Source of the DNA: an uncultured Bacteroidota bacterium
Lineage (GTDB): Bacteria > Bacteroidota > Bacteroidia > Bacteroidales > P3
Direction: 5' to 3'
DNA: 64,000 bases
Assembly: GCA_902790215.1 (NCBI GenBank)
Contig: CADAQX010000004.1
Span: 48,189 to 112,188, forward strand
The notes beneath the pieces are model-generated. The model was not told where the DNA came from. It saw only the letters and a program-made list of their open reading frames with translations, and made no database searches. The position numbers and the translations under genes are program-made. Shown piece by piece: positions 58,011-64,000 of the stretch (positions are counted from its first letter, which is position 1; each line of letters starts with the position of its first letter).

Positions 58011-59063
58011 ATGAAAACCATTCTCCCATCCAGATCATCATCCCTCAGCCGACTCAACCGCATGCTGGCGGGCAAGACATTCGACAATGCACGCTTCTTC
58101 ATACTTGTGGACGAAAACACCTACAACCACTGCCTGCCGCACCTCATCGCGCGTGTCAGCCGTCTCCATGAGGCGGAATTCATGGAAGTACCCGTGGGCG
58201 AGGAATGCAAGGACATTGCCATTGCCACCCAGCTGTGGCAGACCCTGCTCGAAAGCAATGCCGACCGCAACACCGTCATCGTCAATCTCGGCGGCGGCTG
58301 CATCAGCGACCTCGGCGGCTTCGTGGCAGCAGGCTACAAGCGCGGCATACGCCACATCAATATACCCACAACCCTCATCGGCATGGCCGACGCCGCCCTC
58401 GGCGGCAAGACAGCCCTCAACCTCGCGGGCAGCAAAAACCAGATAGGATTCTTCCACCAGCCTGCCATCGTCTGCATAGACCCCCTGTTCCTCAACACCC
58501 TGCCCGACGAGGAGATGTTCAACGGCGTGTTCGAAATGCTCAAAACTTTCATGATAGGCGACCGGGAACGGTACGGGCAGCTGTGCGACATGATTTTAAG
58601 CGGCACACTCGACATCACCGCCGACCTGCTCACAGCCTGTGCCGAAATCAAGAGCGCCGTAGTCAAGCAGGACCCTCACGACACCGGCATCCGCCGCATC
58701 CTCAACTTAGGCCACACCTTCGGCCACGCCATCGAAGCCTACAGCCACCACAAGGGGCAGTCACCCCTCGCCCACGGCCAGGCGGTGGGCATAGGCCTCA
58801 TCGTCGCCCTCTACCTCTCCGTCCGCAAGCTGGGACTTGACCCTGCCATCCTCGACCGCTACCGCACTGTAGCCGCAAAACTCGTCACCCTGCCCCACTA
58901 CAACCTCCGCGACACCGAGGGCCTGCTCACCTACATGCGGCAGGACAAAAAGAACCAGGGCGGCGATATCTGCTGCGTGCTGCTGCAAAACCTCACCGCA
59001 CCCGTCATAGACCTGCCCGTCCCCGAGAACGAAATCCGCGACGCACTCCTGAAGATATGTTAG
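58011..59063 (+). CDS. aroB: 3-dehydroquinate synthase
   Basis: The ATG at 58011 (MKTILPSRSSSLSRLNRMLA) gives 350 residues. The NAD-binding and substrate motifs are VNLGGGCISDLGGFVAAGYK (near 91) and the PTTLIGMADAALGGKTALN loop. The zinc ligands lie in NGVFEMLK and LGHTFGHAIEAYSHH. The enzyme converts DAHP to 3-dehydroquinate, step two of the shikimate pathway. Its 3' end overlaps the U32 gene by 7 bp. Confidence 0.94.
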   Translation: MKTILPSRSSSLSRLNRMLAGKTFDNARFFILVDENTYNHCLPHLIARVSRLHEAEFMEVPVGEECKDIAIATQLWQTLLESNADRNTVIVNLGGGCISDLGGFVAAGYKRGIRHINIPTTLIGMADAALGGKTALNLAGSKNQIGFFHQPAIVCIDPLFLNTLPDEEMFNGVFEMLKTFMIGDRERYGQLCDMILSGTLDITADLLTACAEIKSAVVKQDPHDTGIRRILNLGHTFGHAIEAYSHHKGQSPLAHGQAVGIGLIVALYLSVRKLGLDPAILDRYRTVAAKLVTLPHYNLRDTEGLLTYMRQDKKNQGGDICCVLLQNLTAPVIDLPVPENEIRDALLKIC

Positions 59064-60967
59064 AACTCCTCTCTCCTGCCAAGAACTACGAGCAAGGCCG
59101 CGAGGCCATCAACCATGGTGCCGACGCCGTCTATATCGGTGCCCCGGCCTTTGGAGCCCGTGTGGCAGCCGGCAACACCGTGGAGGACATCGAGCGCCTG
59201 TGCCGCTATGCGCACCTCTACCACGCACGCGTCTTTGTAACTGTCAACACCCTTCTATTTGACAATGAAATAGACGATGCCGTGTGCCTGCTCCACCAAC
59301 TCTACAACGCCGGAGCCGATGCCGCCATCATCCAGGATCTCGGCCTGCTGGAGTGCGACCTGCCTCCCATCGAGCTCCACGCCAGCACCCAGACCCACAA
59401 TGCCGCACTCCCGCGCATTCAGTTCCTCGAAAAAACCGGCTTCAGCCGTGTGATACTGGCTCGCGAAACATCGCTCGAACAGATGCTGGAGATTCGCCGC
59501 CACACCTCCGTGGACCTTGAAGCCTTCATACAGGGTGCCCTCTGCGTCAGCTACAGCGGGCAGTGCTACCTCAGCCAATATCTCAACCACCGCAGCGGCA
59601 ACCGCGGATGCTGTTCCCAGCCCTGCCGCTCGGCTTACGACCTCTACACCCCAGACGGGACTCTTCTGGACAAAGACCGTCATCTGCTATCGCTCAAAGA
59701 CTTCTCTGCAGCCAGCCACCTCCGTGCCATGATTGATGCAGGCATCACCTCGTTCAAGATTGAAGGACGCCTCAAAGACGTGGGATACGTCAAAAACACC
59801 ACTGCCTACTATCGGCAACTGCTCGACAGCATCATAGAGGAGCGACCTGACCTGCAAGCATCCTCATCGGGTCGTTGCCGGTTCTTCTTTACCCCCGACC
59901 TTGAGAAAACGTTCAACCGGGGTTTTACAGACTACTTCCTCAGGGAGCGACAGCCTATGGCCACACTTTCCACACAGAAATCGTTGGGCAAACGTATTGG
60001 CAAGGCAACCGCCATAGACCATCGCAACATCACAGTAAAAACCACCGAAACACTCACTCCGGGCGACGGTCTCTGCTACCTCACACCCCAAGGCAAACTG
60101 GAAGGCTTTTTGGTCAACCATGTGCAGGGCAACACCTTCACCCCAAACCGTATGCCGGACAGCCTTGCCGTGGGTACAACACTATGGCGCAACAACGACC
60201 AAGCATTCGAGAAACAACTTACCGGCCACACGGCAGAACGCCGGATACCCATAACCGTTGTCCTGGACGACACGCCCAACGGACTGCAGCTTACCCTCAG
60301 CGATAACAATGGCTGCCAAGCAACCGCCACAACAGCATGCACCAAAGAACCGGCTCACGACCCACTACGGGCAACAGCACAAGCCGAACGGCAACTGGCC
60401 AAAATGGGCGACAGCATCTTCACCGCCACAAACATATCCATCAAATGCTCACAGCCATGGTTCCTGCCCGCATCGGTGCTTAACCAACTGCGACGCGATG
60501 CTGTCCAAAAGCTTGAAGACATACGCATTGCACAACACCTGCAACACCGCGGCCACTGCCCCACGCTCAATGAACGCCTGGCCAACACTTTCCCCTACTA
60601 CCAAACAACCCTCGACTTCCGTGCCAACATCGTCAACCGGCACGCCGAACAGTTCTACCGTCGCCACGGAGTGGAGCAGATAGAATATGGGCTCGAAAAG
60701 ACCAACGACTACTTTATCACTACCGGCAACAGCACTTCGGGCAAAACCCTCATGACCACCCGCTATTGCCTGCGTTACGAGCTTGGCATTTGCCTCATGG
60801 GGAAAAACCGAAGCACTGTTCAGCTCACATCCCCCGGCACCCATGGCAGCACCCATCTCCTGCTCCGAAACCAAAACAACTGGCTGCGACTCGATTTCGA
60901 CTGCCGCAACTGCCAAATGCTTCTCTCTGCACTACCACCTCACAACCAACCCACAACCCATACTTGA
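59057..60967 (+). CDS. U32-family protein (YhbU/RlhA/TrhP group)
   Basis: This 636-residue protein begins LELLSPAKNYEQGREAINHG and has the TIM-barrel-like U32 core. The signature is EAFIQGALCVSYSGQCYLSQ, followed by the GNRGCCSQPCR cysteine cluster (near 160-195) that can hold an Fe-S cluster. The C-terminal DUF3656-like extension is typical of long U32 proteins. E. coli relatives hydroxylate RNA (23S C2501 or tRNA U34) using prephenate. That link to the shikimate pathway fits the neighbouring aroB. Proteolytic activity is doubtful. Confidence 0.85.
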   Translation: MLELLSPAKNYEQGREAINHGADAVYIGAPAFGARVAAGNTVEDIERLCRYAHLYHARVFVTVNTLLFDNEIDDAVCLLHQLYNAGADAAIIQDLGLLECDLPPIELHASTQTHNAALPRIQFLEKTGFSRVILARETSLEQMLEIRRHTSVDLEAFIQGALCVSYSGQCYLSQYLNHRSGNRGCCSQPCRSAYDLYTPDGTLLDKDRHLLSLKDFSAASHLRAMIDAGITSFKIEGRLKDVGYVKNTTAYYRQLLDSIIEERPDLQASSSGRCRFFFTPDLEKTFNRGFTDYFLRERQPMATLSTQKSLGKRIGKATAIDHRNITVKTTETLTPGDGLCYLTPQGKLEGFLVNHVQGNTFTPNRMPDSLAVGTTLWRNNDQAFEKQLTGHTAERRIPITVVLDDTPNGLQLTLSDNNGCQATATTACTKEPAHDPLRATAQAERQLAKMGDSIFTATNISIKCSQPWFLPASVLNQLRRDAVQKLEDIRIAQHLQHRGHCPTLNERLANTFPYYQTTLDFRANIVNRHAEQFYRRHGVEQIEYGLEKTNDYFITTGNSTSGKTLMTTRYCLRYELGICLMGKNRSTVQLTSPGTHGSTHLLLRNQNNWLRLDFDCRNCQMLLSALPPHNQPTTHT

Positions 60968-60972
60968 TCAAC

Positions 60973-61326
60973 ATGAATGTAGAAGACCTGCGCGCCTACT
61001 GCCTCTCATTGGGCGAAGACATCGATGAACGCATGCCCTTCGGTGCATTCAAAGCCGCACAAGGGGTACTTGCTTTCTACACCAATGGGCATATCTTCTG
61101 TTATTTCGACATAGACCATTTCGATGTGGTGACCGTCAAATGCCAACCCGAAATCATCCCACAACTCATCGAAGAACACGAATGCATTACAACTCCCTAC
61201 AACATGAGCCCCAAACACTGGATAGGCATACGCCCCGAACAAGCACCCGACACCCTCATTAAACAATTGGTATCCAATTCATACACCATCATTAAAAACG
61301 CATATACTTCCAAAAACTCAAAATGA
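60973..61326 (+). CDS. MmcQ/YjbR-family protein
   Basis: The ATG at 60973 (MNVEDLRAYCLSLGEDIDER) gives 117 residues. The family marks are MPFGAFKAAQGVLAFYTNGH near the start, VKCQPEIIPQLIEEH and NMSPKHWIGI in the middle, and a C-terminal helix. The fold resembles the double-wing motif and is often annotated as DNA-binding, without a known function. It lies 5 bp after the U32 gene and 4 bp before the radical SAM gene. Confidence 0.88.
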   Translation: MNVEDLRAYCLSLGEDIDERMPFGAFKAAQGVLAFYTNGHIFCYFDIDHFDVVTVKCQPEIIPQLIEEHECITTPYNMSPKHWIGIRPEQAPDTLIKQLVSNSYTIIKNAYTSKNSK

Positions 61327-61330
61327 AATC

Positions 61331-62191
61331 ATGACAATCAAAGAAATCGAGACCAAGACCATAATGACCAAAAGCAACCTGCCTGTTGCCGACTTCTCGG
61401 TAAACCCCTATGTAGGTTGCGCCCACGCCTGCAAATACTGCTACGCCTCGTTCATGAAACGGTTCACCAACCATCCCGAGCCCTGGGGTACTTTCATAGA
61501 CGTAAAGACATGGCCTGAACTAAAGAATACAGCAAAATATGCAGGCAAAGAGGCCTTTCTCGGATCGGTGACCGACTGCTACCAACCTTGCGAGGCCAAA
61601 TACAAACGCACACGCTCCTTGCTCGAACAACTGAAAGGAAGCGGCATACGCATCAGTATTGCCACGAAAAGCGACTTGGTACTCCGCGACCTGGACCTGA
61701 TAAAGACCTTCCCCGGTGCACGCGTTTCATGGAGCATAAACACTCTGGACGAGGGATTCCGCAGCGCCATGGACCGCGGAGTTAGTATAGAACGCCGTCT
61801 CGAAGCCATGCGCCAATTCTACGAAGCCGGTGTGCAGACCACCTGCTTCATCTCCCCCATTTTCCCTGGAATAACCGACGTAGAAGCCATCATACAACGG
61901 GCAAAGGGGCAGTGCAACCTCATATGGCTTGAAAACCTCAACCTACGGGGCGACTATCGCACGCGCATACTCGACTGGGTACATTGCAACCACCCACAAC
62001 TCGACGGCCTCTATCACGACATCTACGGTCGCAAAGACCGCTCCTACTGGAGCGAACTCGACGCCGACCTGCGTCATTTCTGCTCGGCCAACGCCTTGCC
62101 ATACGTCCGCAACGACGACTCCGTCCGCAGCCCTCACGGTCAACCTCCCGTAGTTGTAAACTATTTCTACCACGAAGAAATCACCAGATAA
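61331..62191 (+). CDS. Radical SAM protein (SPL-like / mobile-pair B-like)
   Basis: This 286-residue radical SAM enzyme has the cluster-binding motif CAHACKYC (CxxxCxxC, residues 28-35) in NPYVGCAHACKYCYASFMKR. Other marks are GSVTDCYQPCEAKYKRTRSL and ISIATKSDLVLRDLDLI. These match the family that includes spore-photoproduct-lyase-like and 'radical SAM mobile pair protein B'. The substrate is unknown. No mobile-pair A gene is seen nearby. It closes the long plus-strand run. Confidence 0.82.
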   Translation: MTIKEIETKTIMTKSNLPVADFSVNPYVGCAHACKYCYASFMKRFTNHPEPWGTFIDVKTWPELKNTAKYAGKEAFLGSVTDCYQPCEAKYKRTRSLLEQLKGSGIRISIATKSDLVLRDLDLIKTFPGARVSWSINTLDEGFRSAMDRGVSIERRLEAMRQFYEAGVQTTCFISPIFPGITDVEAIIQRAKGQCNLIWLENLNLRGDYRTRILDWVHCNHPQLDGLYHDIYGRKDRSYWSELDADLRHFCSANALPYVRNDDSVRSPHGQPPVVVNYFYHEEITR

Positions 62192-62325
62192 AACATCAAC
62201 AAATCCCCAAAAACCAATCGGTGCTGCGCACTTGACAAACACTATAACTGTCTGCCATACAGATTATACAGAATTACACAGGAAAAATAGGACAACAAAA
62301 AGGGTTTTTCCTGAAAAAATGGTTG

Positions 62326-62333
62326 TACTTTTG
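62326..62333 (+). promoter_or_regulatory. -7 promoter box of the Ser-rich protein gene
   Basis: TACTTTTG matches TAnnTTTG, with about 93 bp of leader before the ATG at 62426. The rest of the gap 62192-62425 shows nothing I can name. Confidence 0.65.
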
Positions 62334-62425
62334 CATCGTGAAAAAAGGCACAGGCCGACAGTCACCCTGCAGGCCCAGCCGATTACAGAAAAGAAAACAA
62401 ATAAAAGAAAGAAAGGAGTAATATC

Positions 62426-63544
62426 ATGAAAATGTCTCGTTTAATGAGCCTTGCATTATTAGGTGCCGCCTTGGCACTGACCCCCGTATACGCCCAGCGC
62501 GGCGGTGGCGGACGCAGCGGTGGCGGCGGTGGACACAGCAGCAGTTCAAGTGTCAGCCGTGGCGGCGGCGGTTTCTCCAGCTCCAGCCGCAGCGGTTCCA
62601 GCTTTTCCAGTTCCAGCCGCAGCTCAAGCTCAAGCAGCCGCAGCAGTTTTTCCAGCAGCAGCCGCAGCTCAAGCCCCAGCAGCCGCAGCAGCTTTTCCAG
62701 CAGCAGCCGTAGCTCAAGCCCCAGCAGCGGTGTAAGCCGCAGTTCCAGCAGCAGCCGCAGCAGTTTCTCCGGCACCCGCTCCGGCAGCAGCAGCGAGGGC
62801 TCGAGATTTGAAGGTTCGAGAAGCGGTAGTTTCGAGGGTTCGCGTTCAGGCAGTTCGATGCGTTCTCGCACCGGCAGTGTGCCAAGCCAGATTCGCAGTC
62901 GCGCCGATTTCCGCGAAGGCGGCAGCCGTGTTGAAGGCAGCCACGGCGGAGTGCGCAGCGAAGGCGGCCGCAGCAACCGCCCCACCGACGGTGGTGTGCG
63001 TACCGAAGGCCGTCCCCGTGGCATAGCCCCGGCTCCCGGCCCTGGCGGATATGCACGTCCCGGTCATCCCGGCCCCATGCCCCCCTCGCACCGTCCGATG
63101 CATCCTGCACCCTATTTCTGGCATCCGCATCACCACTGCATGGTGCACTGCCACAGACTCTACTGGGATCCTTTCATCCCGCGTCCCCTCTACTGGCCCG
63201 GATTCTGGTTCTACTGCGACAGCTACTGGTATGACTATCACGTGACCGATGTGGTTGTGGTGAGAGAATATGTCAGAGACACCTACAAGATGGACCTCAT
63301 CACCTACGCCATCAGCGGAAACTATATGTACGCCTTGGTCAACGACCCCGACGGCCACACCTACCTGCAGATTTACGACAAGAACGACAAACTGCTTGCC
63401 GAGCAGCAGGTCAGCCGCAAGTACTGCAAGATGGAGGTTGACCCCGAGAACGGCGGATGCTGGATTATGAAGAAACGCGACAAAGACCCCCTGCTCTTCT
63501 TCTACACCGAAGACGGCCAGCTGCTGATTTACGAAGCAGATTAA
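62426..63544 (+). CDS. Secreted Ser/Gly/Arg-rich low-complexity protein
   Basis: The signal peptide MKMSRLMSLALLGAALALTP ends before VYAQ. Residues 25-200 are almost entirely Ser, Gly and Arg, in FSSSSRSSS-type repeats with Glu-Gly-Ser-Arg units further on. A Pro/His-rich stretch (PMPPSHRPMHPAPYFWHPHH) and an aromatic part (LYWPGFWFYCDSYWYD) follow. The C-terminal 110 residues are well folded in appearance (DLITYAISGNYMYALVNDPD, then EEDGQLLIYE-like strands). I recognise no family. The Ser tract uses mainly AGC and TCC codons. A metal-binding or cell-surface role is possible but unsupported. Confidence 0.75.
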   Translation: MKMSRLMSLALLGAALALTPVYAQRGGGGRSGGGGGHSSSSSVSRGGGGFSSSSRSGSSFSSSSRSSSSSSRSSFSSSSRSSSPSSRSSFSSSSRSSSPSSGVSRSSSSSRSSFSGTRSGSSSEGSRFEGSRSGSFEGSRSGSSMRSRTGSVPSQIRSRADFREGGSRVEGSHGGVRSEGGRSNRPTDGGVRTEGRPRGIAPAPGPGGYARPGHPGPMPPSHRPMHPAPYFWHPHHHCMVHCHRLYWDPFIPRPLYWPGFWFYCDSYWYDYHVTDVVVVREYVRDTYKMDLITYAISGNYMYALVNDPDGHTYLQIYDKNDKLLAEQQVSRKYCKMEVDPENGGCWIMKKRDKDPLLFFYTEDGQLLIYEAD

Positions 63545-63585
63545 TCTTTGGCAACATCACTTTCATCTTTAGTTATCTTACCTTA

Positions 63586-63612
63586 GCAGGGACTCCTTTT
63601 GGAGCCCCTGCT
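63586..63612 (+). terminator. Probable terminator after the Ser-rich gene
   Basis: GCAGGGACTCC (63586-63596) and GGAGCCCCTGC (63601-63611) pair with one mismatch around a TTTT loop. The T-run downstream is short. Confidence 0.6.
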
Positions 63613-63678
63613 TCTCGTTCTGTTAGGGCTGTTTCTGCAGAATTAGAAAAAAGTTCTTACCAATTGAAAAAAAAAGTG

Positions 63679-63686
63679 TATCTTTG
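63679..63686 (+). promoter_or_regulatory. -7 promoter box of the tnaA transcription unit
   Basis: TATCTTTG matches the consensus. It lies 10 bp before the ATG of a 26-codon leader ORF and about 197 bp before the tnaA start. Confidence 0.75.
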
Positions 63687-63696
63687 CAAATCCAAA

Positions 63697-63777
63697 ATGA
63701 ATAATCTCAGTCAACATATCAACGTCAGAATTTGCTTCTTAAACATAAAGAAGAGAGACGTGTATGACTGTCTATAA
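63697..63777 (+). CDS. Possible leader peptide of tnaA (26 residues)
   Basis: A 26-codon ORF begins MNNLSQHINVRICFLN and ends YDCL with TAA at 63775-63777. The stop overlaps the first bases of the hairpin 63776-63807. The position and size resemble the TnaC leader of proteobacterial tna operons. However, there is no Trp codon and no Pro near the end, so a TnaC-type stalling mechanism is not supported. It may be coding by chance. The predicted 5' UTR is only a few bases. Confidence 0.35.
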   Translation: MNNLSQHINVRICFLNIKKRDVYDCL

Positions 63778-63810
63778 ACCATAGGTTGAGCTTGCTCCCT
63801 ATGGTTTTCT
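63776..63810 (+). promoter_or_regulatory. Terminator/attenuator-like hairpin in the tnaA leader
   Basis: AAACCATAGG (63776-63785) and CCTATGGTTT (63798-63807) form a perfect 10-bp stem, with an inner GAGC-TT-GCTC stem, followed by TCT. The right arm (63801-63809) can also pair, with one bulge, to GGAAACCCAT at 63830-63839. This gives a mutually exclusive fold. The position between promoter and gene suggests conditional termination. Confidence 0.55.
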
Positions 63811-63883
63811 GTATCTGTCCTCACCGGACGGAAACCCATTTTGGAAATCAATTTTATTTAATCAACAACTAAAAACAGATATC

Positions 63884-64000
63884 ATGGAATTACCATTTGC
63901 AGAAGCGTGGAAAATCAAGATGGTAGAACCCATTAAGAAATCCACCCGCGAACAACGCGAAAAATGGCTCAACGAAGCACACCAGAACGTGTTTATGCTG
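63884..64000 (+). CDS. tnaA: Tryptophanase, N-terminal part (truncated by window edge)
   Basis: Thirty-nine codons are visible, starting MELPFAEAWKIKMVEPIKKS and going on through REQREKWLNEAHQNVFML. This N-terminus is characteristic of Bacteroidota tryptophanase: the E-P-F/A-E-x-W-K-I-K-M-V-E-P-I pattern. The PLP enzyme splits tryptophan to indole, pyruvate and ammonia. Tyrosine phenol-lyase, its close relative, has a different start, but the visible part is too short to exclude it completely. Confidence 0.78.
   Translation, partial: MELPFAEAWKIKMVEPIKKSTREQREKWLNEAHQNVFML

Noticed and set aside
62560-62790. Periodic AGC/CGC-rich tract that could be taken for a CRISPR or minisatellite array
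   Set aside because: The repeats are short and in frame within a Ser/Arg-rich coding region; there are no spacers and no cas genes.
63697-63777. Direct equivalence of the leader ORF with TnaC
   Set aside because: No Trp codon and no D-x-P ending are present, so only position and hairpin context support a leader role.

Overview
The window is chromosomal DNA of a Bacteroidales bacterium (phylum Bacteroidota). Several things point there: promoters of the TTTG-N19-TAnnTTTG type and no obvious Shine-Dalgarno sequences; type IX secretion (T9SS) cargo with both type A and type B C-terminal sorting signals; Bacteroidota-restricted families (DUF4954, DUF3467 after rpoC, YNP-type sorting tails); and the phylum's usual tRNA-tuf-tRNA(Trp)-secE-nusG-rplKAJL-rpoBC block. 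Kal and a CoA-transferase subunit (lysine fermentation) and a tryptophanase start at the right edge suggest an anaerobic amino-acid fermenter. I do not assign a genus.

Layout. 1-5500: 3' part of an LptD-like outer-membrane protein, a small MerR regulator, about 600 bp of repeats, and a DUF4954 beta-helix protein. 5668-14134: an accessory-looking block in which two large T9SS cargo genes alternate with two unrelated AAA ATPases. Two remnants of T9SS C-terminal domains and a small lipoprotein lie in the same block, which looks like a site of cargo-gene turnover. 14220-18554: hpf and a Xer recombinase on the minus strand, divergent from rseP and an LptF/G permease. 19013-32899: four tRNAs, tuf, tRNA-Trp, secE, nusG, rplK, rplA, rplJ, rplL, rpoB, rpoC and DUF3467, ending at a strong terminator.

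33280-48700: an AraC regulator; sbcD-sbcC; an aspartate aminotransferase divergent from recA; recA coupled to a small barrel-like protein, a bifunctional Rel and MazG; an unknown membrane protein; a TsaC/Sua5-type enzyme divergent from a POT peptide transporter. 48812-49930: kal and a CoA-transferase A subunit, separated by a perfect 17-bp inverted repeat. 50243-62191: one long co-directional run (secreted protein, GtrA, M14 carboxypeptidase, GT2, smpB, aspartate kinase, type B T9SS protein, aroB, U32 protein, MmcQ/YjbR protein, radical SAM protein). 62426-64000: a Ser/Gly/Arg-rich secreted protein and the start of tnaA, preceded by a leader with a short ORF and a terminator-like hairpin.

The points most worth following up are the tnaA leader, the T9SS/ATPase block with its gene remnants, the REP-like palindromes, the AATTnTT heptamer repeats, the atoD-kal unit with its palindrome and structured leader, and the TTG start of rpoB.
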